This document shows positions 19,958 through 28,452 of a stretch of DNA of 64,000 bases, one piece after another (positions within the stretch are counted from its first letter, which is position 1; each line of letters starts with the position of its first letter). Where the stretch lies: NCBI RefSeq assembly GCF_026239555.1, contig NZ_JAPIVP010000023.1, positions 1-64,000 of the forward strand, read 5' to 3'. A program made the position numbers and the translations under genes. The notes under the pieces are model-generated. The model was not told where the DNA came from. It worked only from the letters and a program-made list of their open reading frames with translations, and did no database searches. This DNA is from Pedobacter sp. PF22-3 (GTDB lineage: Bacteria; Bacteroidota; Bacteroidia; Sphingobacteriales; Sphingobacteriaceae).

Positions 19958-21157
19958 ATGGCAAAATTCGTATTCGTTGTTCCTCCTTTAACCGGCCATA
20001 TTAACCCTACACTAAGCATGGGTACTGCCTTGCTCGAAAGAGGCCATCGTGTAGCATGGATTACTTTAGATCAATCATTGGGCAACAAACTTCCTGTTGG
20101 CGGTGAATTGCTTGTGATTAGTTACGACCAGAACGACCAGCAGAAAAAAGATTCAGAAAAATACCTGGATATCATCACCAAAAAAATTGTTTATGGTATC
20201 GATAGCATCAAATTTCTGTACGAGGAAGTATTGATCCCACTTAACCGGCACAGTTATGAAGGCATTGCCGATCTACTTGATCAGTTTAAGCCCGATTTGG
20301 TGATTACTGATCATCAGATGTTTGCCGGTGCCATAGCAGCCACCAACAAAAATTATCCCTATGTTACTTCGGTTACCGCTCCTGCAGCCATAAAAGTAAT
20401 GGATGAGTTGCCAAAGGTGCACGAATGGGAAGTAAACCAGATTGTGGAGTTGCAAAAAGAATTTGGCATTATGGCAAGTAGTTCTATTGCCTGTTCCGAT
20501 CTGGCTACACTGGTATTCACCTCTCGTGATTTTTTCGGGGAAATGGATTTACCGGAACATTTTAAATTTGTAGGGCCCGTTTTTAACCGGCGTAAAACCT
20601 CCATTCGTTTTCGGTGGGAGGCATTCCATACCAGCCAGCCCAAAATATTGGTTAGTATTGGCACCACCTTCGATCATGAACATAAAAAAGCTTTTTTCGC
20701 AAAGGTAATCGAAGCCTTTGCCCATGAAGACCTGCATGTGGTGGTGGTTTCCGATCCGGATTTATTTGAAAAATGGCCCGCGAATTTTACGGTGCAGCGC
20801 CAGGTACCACAATTAGAACTTTTACCACACCTGGATACCGTAGTTTGCCATGGCGGACACAATACCGTTTGTGAAACTTTAATGAATGGCCTGCCCATGG
20901 TCGTTATCCCAATTGCTTACGACCAAAGCCATGTGGCCGGACGTGTTTTCAGGGTTGGTGCGGGAGAGCGCTTAAACTTTAACCGGTTTAAAGCCAGCCA
21001 CCTTAAAGAAGCAGTAAATAAAGTGCTGCACAACGATAGTTACAAAATTGCTGCAGAACAGATCAAACAATCATTTATCCAGGCTGGCGGAACAGAAAGT
21101 GCAGCAGATTTATTGGAAACTTTAAGTAACAGAACCTCAAACATATTCATCAGTTAA
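19958..21157 (+). CDS. GT1 glycosyltransferase, first of a tandem pair
   Basis: A 399-residue inverting GT-B glycosyltransferase of the UGT/MGT type. The N-terminal acceptor domain has VVPPLTGHINP with the expected catalytic His14. The C-terminal nucleotide-sugar domain has CHGGHNTVCETLMNGLP followed by PIAYDQ, the bacterial form of the GT1 donor-binding motif. Such enzymes put UDP- or dTDP-sugars on hydroxyls of small lipophilic acceptors (macrolides, carotenoids, sterols, hydroxy fatty acids). It starts 12 bases after the hydrolase and lies 10 bases before a paralogue of the same length. It is probably cytoplasmic, as no signal or membrane segment is seen. The natural acceptor may be the hydroxylated product of the upstream PKSs (inference). 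Confidence 0.9.
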   Translation: MAKFVFVVPPLTGHINPTLSMGTALLERGHRVAWITLDQSLGNKLPVGGELLVISYDQNDQQKKDSEKYLDIITKKIVYGIDSIKFLYEEVLIPLNRHSYEGIADLLDQFKPDLVITDHQMFAGAIAATNKNYPYVTSVTAPAAIKVMDELPKVHEWEVNQIVELQKEFGIMASSSIACSDLATLVFTSRDFFGEMDLPEHFKFVGPVFNRRKTSIRFRWEAFHTSQPKILVSIGTTFDHEHKKAFFAKVIEAFAHEDLHVVVVSDPDLFEKWPANFTVQRQVPQLELLPHLDTVVCHGGHNTVCETLMNGLPMVVIPIAYDQSHVAGRVFRVGAGERLNFNRFKASHLKEAVNKVLHNDSYKIAAEQIKQSFIQAGGTESAADLLETLSNRTSNIFIS

Positions 21158-21167
21158 ATTACATTTT

Positions 21168-22367
21168 ATGTCAAAATTTCTTTTCGTCGTACCGCCTTTC
21201 TTTGGCCATATCAGTCCAACCTTAAGTATTGGTGCCAGTTTATTGGCCCGCGGCCATGAAGTAAAATGGCTTGGTATTACTTCGCTTGCTCAGGTACATT
21301 TACCCGAGGGCGGCGAATTTATCTATCCGGAAGAAGATCTGATTGAGCATGCAGATGAAATACAACGTATTTTAAAACGGCAGGATGATGGCCCTGCCTG
21401 TTCGGGTCCCGAGGTGATGAAACTAGCGCTCGAAGAAACATATGTACCCTTTGCGAAGATGATGATGAAAGGGCTGAACAAGTTTGTTGATAAATGGAAA
21501 CCCGATGTGATTATTAACGACTGCATTACTTTCGCTGGTGCACTAAGCGCGCATTTAAAAGGCATTCCATCAGTTACCACCACTCCGGTTCCTCCCGATG
21601 TGATGGGCGATACCGCCAATAGTGCACCAAAAATATTCGAATGGCAACAAAACCTGATTAAAGGCTTACAAAGAGAAGTAGGCATTTACAGTGACGATAT
21701 CCACATTCACTCGCACGAGCTGAATATGGTTTTCACTTCTCAGGCCTTTGCAGGTTTTGAAGAAAAACCAGCGCACATGCATTTTGTGGGTCCTGTAAAA
21801 GGCAGACCAAATTTAGCACCTTTTGATTGGGAACGTTTAAGCCAGGCTAGAACCCCAAAAATATTTGTTTCATTAGGCACTTTGCTGGTTGATATCCGTG
21901 CGGCATTTTTTCAAAAACTCATTACCGCTTTCGAAAACGAACCTGTAACCATAGTTGCGGCAACCAATCCCGATATTTTTGAAAAATGGCCGGACAATTT
22001 CATTGTAAATGGCTTTGTGCCTCAATCTGAACTGATGCCATATATGGATGCCGTGATTTGTCACGGAGGTTTCAATACAGTAAACGACACTTTTACCAAT
22101 GGTTTACCGATGTTGATTACCCCTATCGCCTATGATCATTTCCATACCGCAAAATTAATTGAGCAAGCTGGTTGCGGCATCAGTATCCGTTACAAACGTT
22201 TACGCATCAGCGAATTAAGAAATACAGTATTTGAACTTTTAGAAAACCCAAAATATCGCCAGGCAGCACAAAAAATAAAAGAAACATTCATTGCAGCTGG
22301 CGGCAATGATAAAGCGGTGCAATTGCTTGAGGATTTTGCCAGAACAACAACATTAGAAGCGGTTTAA
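21168..22367 (+). CDS. GT1 glycosyltransferase, second of a tandem pair
   Basis: Same length (399 residues) and architecture as the gene before it: VVPPFFGHISP with His14 at the start, and CHGGFNTVNDTFTNGLP with PIAYDH at the donor site. The two differ in many positions, so they are old paralogues rather than a fresh duplication. One reasonable reading is that each adds a different sugar, or that the second extends the first sugar to a disaccharide. The acceptor half is the most diverged, which fits different acceptors. The gene lies 10 bases after its paralogue and is followed by a 114-base gap carrying a small palindromic repeat. Confidence 0.9.
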   Translation: MSKFLFVVPPFFGHISPTLSIGASLLARGHEVKWLGITSLAQVHLPEGGEFIYPEEDLIEHADEIQRILKRQDDGPACSGPEVMKLALEETYVPFAKMMMKGLNKFVDKWKPDVIINDCITFAGALSAHLKGIPSVTTTPVPPDVMGDTANSAPKIFEWQQNLIKGLQREVGIYSDDIHIHSHELNMVFTSQAFAGFEEKPAHMHFVGPVKGRPNLAPFDWERLSQARTPKIFVSLGTLLVDIRAAFFQKLITAFENEPVTIVAATNPDIFEKWPDNFIVNGFVPQSELMPYMDAVICHGGFNTVNDTFTNGLPMLITPIAYDHFHTAKLIEQAGCGISIRYKRLRISELRNTVFELLENPKYRQAAQKIKETFIAAGGNDKAVQLLEDFARTTTLEAV

Positions 22368-22481
22368 TCCCAGACCGTTTCGAGCGGAGTGCAATGCAGT
22401 CGGGAAATCAATCACGCATAGATCTCTCCATTCCACTGCGTTTCAGTCGAGATGACGAAATGCGTTACAATACTAACCCAA
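22368..22481. repeat. Intra-operon gap with a short palindromic repeat
   Basis: This gap is the only one over 20 bases between 14674 and 25538. It holds a GTTTCGAGCGGAGTGCAATG-like arm and an inexact CATTCCACTGCGTTTCAGTC-type reverse arm, a form common in Bacteroidota intergenic DNA. There is no T-tract, so transcription probably continues. The hairpin could alter the relative expression of the acyltransferases. Confidence 0.4.
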
Positions 22482-23771
22482 ATGAAAAGAAAACTACTAT
22501 TCGGTGAAAGGATGTTATACGGAGACGGTAAAAGTCCGTTTAATCTCATAATACCTTTCAAAATCAGGGGCGAAATAAAGGAAAGCGATCTGAGGCATGC
22601 TTTACATAAAATTCAGAATAAGCATCCTTGGCTAACTGCATCCATAGATTTTGATGAAAATAAAAGGCCGTGGTTTACAACCAATCTTAACGAGCATTTC
22701 AAAATCCCAATCCGCATAGTGGAGCGTTTAAGTGACGAACATTGGGAGCAGGAATCTACCTTGGAGTGGAAAACCGTTTTTGATGCTAAAACCGCACCAC
22801 TTTGCCGCATTACCTGGATAAAAGGAGATGACGTTTCCGAAATCCTGATGGTATACCACCACTGCCTGTGCGATGGCACGGCCACACTTTCTATTTTAGC
22901 TGAATTGCTTCAGCTTTTGGATAATCCTGATGCCGATGTTGGCACTGAAATCCCGATTATGGGTATAAAAGATGTAATCCCCAAAAAAGTACTAAACAAT
23001 TATCGCAACAGAACTAAAAACGTAATGGTAGGCAAAATGGCCACGCTTGCATTATGGCTGATCCCGATTAAAAAAGTAGCCATAGAACGCAAAAAAGATT
23101 TTATGCTCCGCTGGAGATTCGATCAGGAATTTACTCAACAGATTATCCAGTTCTGCAAAGCCAATCAGTTTACAGTAAATACATTGCTTAGCACTACTGT
23201 TTTAACTGCCTTTAAAGAAATAAGGAAAGAAAAAGCATTCAACAAAATATCGCTTCCGGTAGATATCCGGAACCTCAATCCAATCATAAAAAAAGACCAC
23301 ATATTTGCCTTCGGACTAATGATTGTACTCTCTTTATTACCAGAAAAAGATTTTTTAAAAAGTGTTAAAGCTTTACAAAGGAATGTGAACGATAAATTGG
23401 CCAAACTCAATCCATATAGTTTAATGATGATGATGGAAGCTTGCCATCCAGCCTTACAAAAATTCACTAATCTCTTAAAGTATGGAAAATCAAGTAATGA
23501 TTGTATGTTTTCCAACCTGGGCAAAATTGATATTCCATACCAGTATCAAAACTTTGAAGTTGAAAGCATTTTCAGTCCTTCGGTAATGGGACCATTGGGC
23601 AATACCACTACACTGCTTACTTCCACTTACCGCAATCAAATGGACTTTAGCTTTATGGCCAGTGAAGGTTATTTATCGTTAGTAGAAGCAGCTGCCATAA
23701 AGGATAAAGTAATTGCTATCCTTAAAGAACACGTTAAAAAACCAACTGCAATTTTAACTGCCACCGCATGA
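22482..23771 (+). CDS. Condensation/PapA-like acyltransferase, first of a tandem pair
   Basis: The ATG at 22482 (MKRKLLFGERML) is preferred over 22452 because the paralogue downstream starts in the same way. That gives 429 residues. The active-site motif HHCLCDG (His126, His127, Asp131, Gly132) matches HHxxxDG of NRPS condensation domains, wax ester synthases and mycobacterial PapA acyltransferases. A central LPVDIRN and a C-terminal DFSFM segment fit the same two-lobed fold. This superfamily transfers acyl groups from carrier-protein or CoA thioesters to hydroxyls or amines. Beside PKSs and glycosyltransferases, O-acylation of a sugar or lipid hydroxyl is the best guess. No adenylation or peptide-synthetase domain is present. 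The stop overlaps the next ATG by 4 bases. Confidence 0.82.
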   Translation: MKRKLLFGERMLYGDGKSPFNLIIPFKIRGEIKESDLRHALHKIQNKHPWLTASIDFDENKRPWFTTNLNEHFKIPIRIVERLSDEHWEQESTLEWKTVFDAKTAPLCRITWIKGDDVSEILMVYHHCLCDGTATLSILAELLQLLDNPDADVGTEIPIMGIKDVIPKKVLNNYRNRTKNVMVGKMATLALWLIPIKKVAIERKKDFMLRWRFDQEFTQQIIQFCKANQFTVNTLLSTTVLTAFKEIRKEKAFNKISLPVDIRNLNPIIKKDHIFAFGLMIVLSLLPEKDFLKSVKALQRNVNDKLAKLNPYSLMMMMEACHPALQKFTNLLKYGKSSNDCMFSNLGKIDIPYQYQNFEVESIFSPSVMGPLGNTTTLLTSTYRNQMDFSFMASEGYLSLVEAAAIKDKVIAILKEHVKKPTAILTATA

Positions 23772-25036
23772 AAAGAAGATTAATTTTAGGAGAAAGAATA
23801 ATGCATGTAGATGCCAAAACACCATTAAACTGTGTTTTTGGCGCTAGAATTTCAGGAGAAATTAATGAAAATAATTTGCATATGGCCCTGCAAAAAATTC
23901 AGCAGAAGCATCCGCTCTTGCGAATGAAGATCGATGCCACAGGCAAAACCCCGTATTTTATGCTGAATGAGAACATCAGCAAAATAACGGTTAGAATTGT
24001 AGACCGTTTAACAAATCAGGATTGGTTAACACAATCGAAAATAGAATGGTACAAACTTTTTGATACCCCAAACGAACCTTTAGCCAGATTAGTGTGGTTA
24101 AAGGGTGAAATTAGATCAGATCTTTTGCTGGTGCTTCCACACTGTATCTGCGATGGCACTACAATATTAAATTTAATGCGTGAGCTCATGACTTTGATTG
24201 ATCATCCTGAACAGGAACTCGCACCCTACGCTTCATTTCTTTCCGTTCAGGATCTCTTACCAGAAGATTTTAAGATCACTAGAGCAACCCATTTTAAAGG
24301 AAAAATTTTTGCAGCACTTGGCCGCTTATTTTTCTTTTTTAAAGCAACCTCCAACCATCATGTAAACCAGCGCAATTATGCAGTGCATTGGAAAATCAGC
24401 ACAGATGATACCAAAAAACTATTGGTAAAGTGTAAACAAGAAAATACGACCGTTCATGCGGCCATCTGTGTTGCCTTTATGGAAGCTTTTAAACACATAC
24501 AAGGCACTAAGGCTCATGGAAAGGTAATTTGTCCGGTTGATATCAGGCGTTTTGTTGAAACCATAAAACAAGATACTATGTTTGCTTTTGCCCCTATTGT
24601 AGAATTAAACCTTGATCAGACGGAGAATCATTTTTGGGGAAAAACCAGAAAACTAAAAACCGATCTCGAAGCAAAAGTAGCTGAGATGAAAGTTTATGAT
24701 CTGTTAAACATGAGCGAATATTTCCACTCATCCATAAATAAGATGATCGGTTTTTTAAAAACAACAAAAGGCACACATGATATTACGCTCAGCAACATGG
24801 GCCTTTTAAATATACCCAAAGACTATAAAAACTTTACAATAGAAACCATTTATAGCCCTACAGTTGCTTTTCCATGGAAAAATGCCAACACCCTGGTATG
24901 CAGTACTTTTAACGGACAATTGGATTTCTCTTTTATGTCGAATGAAACGTTCCTTCGGGAATTTGAAGCCTGGCAGATTAAAGACAAAGCGATGGAACTG
25001 ATTAAAGAAAACTTAAACGAAATGGCCAATGTTTGA
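23768..25036 (+). CDS. Condensation/PapA-like acyltransferase, second of a tandem pair
   Basis: This 422-residue paralogue of the preceding gene begins MKRRLILGERIMHVDAKTPL. The motif is PHCICDG: the catalytic His125, Asp129 and Gly130 are kept, but the first His of HHxxxDG is Pro. The second His does the chemistry in this superfamily, so activity is still expected. CPVDIRR and DFSFM repeat the features of the first copy. Two such enzymes beside two glycosyltransferases suggest two acylation sites, as in multi-acylated glycolipids, although a pair working as a heterodimer is possible. It overlaps the previous gene by 4 bases and the next by 8, so all three are probably translated together. 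Confidence 0.82.
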   Translation: MKRRLILGERIMHVDAKTPLNCVFGARISGEINENNLHMALQKIQQKHPLLRMKIDATGKTPYFMLNENISKITVRIVDRLTNQDWLTQSKIEWYKLFDTPNEPLARLVWLKGEIRSDLLLVLPHCICDGTTILNLMRELMTLIDHPEQELAPYASFLSVQDLLPEDFKITRATHFKGKIFAALGRLFFFFKATSNHHVNQRNYAVHWKISTDDTKKLLVKCKQENTTVHAAICVAFMEAFKHIQGTKAHGKVICPVDIRRFVETIKQDTMFAFAPIVELNLDQTENHFWGKTRKLKTDLEAKVAEMKVYDLLNMSEYFHSSINKMIGFLKTTKGTHDITLSNMGLLNIPKDYKNFTIETIYSPTVAFPWKNANTLVCSTFNGQLDFSFMSNETFLREFEAWQIKDKAMELIKENLNEMANV

Positions 25037-25538
25037 TGCTGTGCAGGATGACGAGCAGACAAAGGTTTCGAACTGGAGGAAGTTTGTGCGTAAAAACCTG
25101 CTTTTACACCTCATCCCGAATATGATATTAAATACGATAATACCATATTTTGCTTTTAAAGCGCAAAGTTCAGTACACTTATTCAATGGTGAACAGAACC
25201 TGGCCAGATTTTTATTGCCTATGTCGCTATTACTGCCGTTTATGATCACTTTGGATATTTTAAAGAAAATAAAAGCACTGCAACATACCGGTGCCATCAA
25301 TTGCAAAGAGGAGGTAAAAATTACGGGTTATCCTTTTATTCTGAAAAAGGCAGTACTGAATGGGCTTTATAGCATTGCAATTGTTTTCATTTTAATGGTT
25401 ATGCTATACTTTTCTTTCCCGCCCGATCACGATTTTGGGATTACACCATCTGCGATATGTGCGGGATTACTGGCAGGTTTATATTCTATTACCTTTTTTT
25501 ATCTGGCCATCAGGAAGTTTAAGATTGATGCGATTTAA
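25029..25538 (+). CDS. Small integral membrane protein of the glycolipid-like cluster
   Basis: 169 residues with four predicted membrane segments at about 25-45, 57-78, 110-131 and 142-162. No catalytic motif or known family was recognised. It overlaps the upstream acyltransferase by 8 bases and is the last gene of the run. A role in flipping, anchoring or export of the cluster's lipid product is possible but rests only on position. No RND/MmpL or ABC exporter is present in the cluster, which makes this protein more interesting. Confidence 0.75.
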   Translation: MFDAVQDDEQTKVSNWRKFVRKNLLLHLIPNMILNTIIPYFAFKAQSSVHLFNGEQNLARFLLPMSLLLPFMITLDILKKIKALQHTGAINCKEEVKITGYPFILKKAVLNGLYSIAIVFILMVMLYFSFPPDHDFGITPSAICAGLLAGLYSITFFYLAIRKFKIDAI

Positions 25539-26067
25539 TATCCCTAGAAAATATTCTTGTCATTCTGAACGTAGTGAAGAATCTGTTTAATTTTAGTATT
25601 ATCATTAATAAATATATCAACCTGAGTGCTATTAATAATCTGTTCTGAAGATACGCTACAAACAATTTTCCTTTCTGCCCGTCACCCTGAATTTATTTCA
25701 GGGTCTATTTTACAGAAAAGATGCTGACCACACAGTAGACACAAAACAATTGAAAATACTATTTCTACTCGTAAAATAAATCCGATAGCTATCGGATCAG
25801 CATGAAGATCGTATATTTACAAATGATTAAAAATTAACCTTCTATTTATTAAGATAATCAAACTCAGTTATTAACTTCATTTAGATATTAATTCACAGCT
25901 TGTACTTCATTAGTCATGGATTCTTCGCTGCGCTACCATTGACAGATCCTATAGAAGAATAGTCATTTCGACTGGAAATCTATTGAGACAGATTTAGCTT
26001 CGCTGAGCACTTCGTGGTTCTCGGCTGCGTTGCACTTCGCTCAAAATAACGACCGTTAGTATTACCA
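25539..26067. other. Intergenic region with MITE-like and palindromic repeats
   Basis: No gene is seen between the end of the biosynthetic operon and the convergent PHP-like gene. It contains a diverged MITE-like copy (listed separately) and, from about 25918, a segment with GGATTCTTCGCTGCGCTACC and TTCGCTGAGCACTTCG-like arms of the common Bacteroidota palindromic type. A transcription stop for the operon probably lies here, but no clean stem with a T-run was found. Confidence 0.4.
25619..25867 (+). mobile_element. MITE-like element, diverged copy
   Basis: The left end AACCTGAGTGCTATTAATA matches the left end of the 239-bp elements at 51190 and 29505 with a few changes. The right end near 25850-25867 is a degraded inverted copy (ATAATCAAACTCAGTT). 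The core, from GTCACCCTGAATTTATTTCA (25681) through AGATGCTGACCAC to AAATAAATCC, is shared. An extra CCGATAGCTATCGG palindrome sits near the right core end. It encodes no protein, so any movement would need a transposase supplied from elsewhere. Confidence 0.6.
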
Positions 26068-28146
26068 CTACTCCAACCAAACCATCTGTGTAAATGCACC
26101 ATTGGTGGCAATATCCCAAACCTCTACCCTTACCCATTTACGGCCTTTTAAATCAATCTGCCAGCTAAAATCGCTTTTACCAAATGCCTGCGTTGTATTT
26201 AAATTTAGCTGTTTACGGTATACTTTTTTTCCATCACCTGATACAATTTCAGCAAAACTTAATGGGAATGTCCAATTAAGCTGCATATTTATCTTTGCTT
26301 TTCCACCATTATTAACTTTCAAAGTCTCGCCTGCACCTTTTCCATCAACATTAAAGCTCGGGATTAATACCTCACCTGTTGAAACGAAAAACTTGCCTTT
26401 CTGCATTACATCTAAAACCGGTTGCCAGCCATCAGCATAGTTGGGCAGTTTATCAAGTTGTAAATAATTTACGTTTAAGTGTGCGTACATTTCATTTTGT
26501 TCAGTAATGGTAAAGATGTCTGCCTCTGAGATAATATGTTTCTTCAACCCCCAATTGGCCATATCGTCCATCAGATTTAATACCCTTTTACTTAAAGTAG
26601 GTAAAGAAAGATCACCCGGAATCGCTTTCCAGGCTGCGCCCATAAAAGTTTCCGATTTAAAAAAATCCTCTTCCTTATATTTATCCGGATAACCTGTTGA
26701 AGCTTTTGTTCGGGCATGGGCAGTCCAGGCTAAGCCATGCTCCTGTTCCAGCAATTTGAGCATTTCGGCCTTATCACTTACCCGGTAAACTTTACCGTAT
26801 TTAGGATTGTTGCTTTCGAAAGGCAGGTCGCTCTTCCTCGCCATGATCCAGTAAATCGGTTTAGGAAAAAATGCCAGCCAATGTCCACCATAAAAATTAT
26901 TGGCCTCTTCACCCGGTAACAGCAGAAAATTAGGGTCAGACAGCTTTTTAGTTTGTTTAAATAAGGCATCTAATTCCTTTAAACGTGTAGAATCTGGTCC
27001 TTTCGGATGGCCGGGCCCATGAAATTCGGCCAGTTTCACAATGTTCAATCCTGCTTTCTTTAATACATCAACAAATTCCGGTTGCTCCGGAATAGGTTTT
27101 CCACTTAACACCACATCCGAAATAAACTCATTGTGAAAATGGCTTGCCATGGTTTTATAGCCTGCCAAGGGCACATAAGTATCATTATGGGTAAACTTTT
27201 TTACTTCATTTAAAACCACATCTGCTTTCCCTGTGCTCAGCAAGCAGAAAAAATTAAGGCGTTGCTGGGTATTGGGAGGCGCATTAAACCAAGGTACATA
27301 ACGTTTATCTCCTAAAGGATCCTGACGGATGCCAATCCCAAAATCGGGAACCAGGTTTAAATAATTGCTCCCTTTCCAGGTAAATTTAAGATTAAAAGCT
27401 TCATCCAATGGATAAAAATATTGATGTGGGGCAGGAAAAACAGCTAAGCTGCCTCCGGTATTTTCACCGATTACAGTACGATATTTCACCTCCAAATTTT
27501 TACTTCCATCAGTTTTAACAGCCTTTTCGGCGTGAAGATCACCTTTTACATCAGACCAGGCTACATTAGACCAGGTCTCTTTTTTGCTTACCAATCCGGC
27601 ATCGTATAAAATAGCAGTCGAATCTTTTTGGGTAGATACTACAGCAGCTACATTAAACAATGGGCTTCCGTTGTAGAGTGTTATTTCTAAATTACCACTA
27701 AAATTTTCAGACTTTAAACCCGCTATCTTAACCACAGTTTGCATACCATGTGTAGAAACACTCGCATTTCCTTTTTCGAATTTGACTAGATTGGTGGTGT
27801 ATGGTCTGTTAGGAACACGGTCGAAAAACACATCCCAACCTCCACTTTCCGGACTCAATGTACGTTTACCTACCCTCAAAATAAAAACAGGATCAAGATT
27901 TGCAGCTACCACTTTAAATGCACCTTTTTTACCCATCTGCAAACTGCTAAAGAGTGGTTTCCCGTTTTCCAGATCAAGAACCATTTTACCAATCGCATTA
28001 TTGCCAACCGGCCAATTCACAATTACTCCTTTTTGCCTGACATAAACAGTTGCCCCATTAGGTTTAAAAGCTTTTAAATTAACCTGAGCAGATGCATTTA
28101 TGAAAAATATACAGATAATAATAAAAATTGGAAGGGACTTTTTCAT
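26068..28146 (-). CDS. Secreted PHP-like metal-dependent hydrolase, function unknown
   Basis: 692 residues with a clear signal peptide (MKKSLPIFIIICIFF to INASAQ). The first half (about 25-320) is beta-rich and resembles sugar-binding or carbohydrate-processing beta domains. The second half has scattered histidines and acids in a PHP-phosphoesterase-like order: HFHNE, EFHGPGH, LLPGEEANN, HWLAFF and WTAHARTK. This suggests a metal site, but I cannot map it residue by residue onto a PHP template. A C-terminal beta domain ends in VEVWDIATNG. It is convergent with the biosynthetic cluster and alone in its orientation. Substrate unknown; a secreted phosphoesterase or a polysaccharide-related enzyme are both open. 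Confidence 0.6.
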   Translation of the reverse strand: MKKSLPIFIIICIFFINASAQVNLKAFKPNGATVYVRQKGVIVNWPVGNNAIGKMVLDLENGKPLFSSLQMGKKGAFKVVAANLDPVFILRVGKRTLSPESGGWDVFFDRVPNRPYTTNLVKFEKGNASVSTHGMQTVVKIAGLKSENFSGNLEITLYNGSPLFNVAAVVSTQKDSTAILYDAGLVSKKETWSNVAWSDVKGDLHAEKAVKTDGSKNLEVKYRTVIGENTGGSLAVFPAPHQYFYPLDEAFNLKFTWKGSNYLNLVPDFGIGIRQDPLGDKRYVPWFNAPPNTQQRLNFFCLLSTGKADVVLNEVKKFTHNDTYVPLAGYKTMASHFHNEFISDVVLSGKPIPEQPEFVDVLKKAGLNIVKLAEFHGPGHPKGPDSTRLKELDALFKQTKKLSDPNFLLLPGEEANNFYGGHWLAFFPKPIYWIMARKSDLPFESNNPKYGKVYRVSDKAEMLKLLEQEHGLAWTAHARTKASTGYPDKYKEEDFFKSETFMGAAWKAIPGDLSLPTLSKRVLNLMDDMANWGLKKHIISEADIFTITEQNEMYAHLNVNYLQLDKLPNYADGWQPVLDVMQKGKFFVSTGEVLIPSFNVDGKGAGETLKVNNGGKAKINMQLNWTFPLSFAEIVSGDGKKVYRKQLNLNTTQAFGKSDFSWQIDLKGRKWVRVEVWDIATNGAFTQMVWLE

Positions 28147-28452
28147 CAGGGATATTTGTTTTCTGGTTAGTAGAGAATAGGCAAGATAATGATTATGAGC
28201 AAAATATGTAATTTCAAAATTTGAATCTCCATTATCATAAAAATTTAATTTTCCATTTTAAAAACTTTACGCACTTAAACTTCGTAATAAGAAAGACAAA
28301 CAAACATTTGACCGTTAAGGAATTAGAATAGTAAAATTAAGGTCGAAATGACTGTTCATAGATTAACCTGGTGCATTCTGTTCATTTTTTATTTTTTTAT
28401 AAAAAAACTGTTACATTTCCTAACTTAATAAGGATTTTAAATATCAAACACT
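28147..28452. other. Divergent intergenic region
   Basis: About 300 AT-rich bases lie between the divergent PHP-like and RsbQ-like genes and probably hold both promoters. No repeat, hairpin or exact TAnnTTTG element at a fitting distance was found. Confidence 0.35.

Noticed and set aside
22482-25036. NRPS modules in the cluster
   Set aside because: The two HxxxDG proteins are free-standing; no adenylation or peptidyl carrier domain is found, so a peptide product is not supported.
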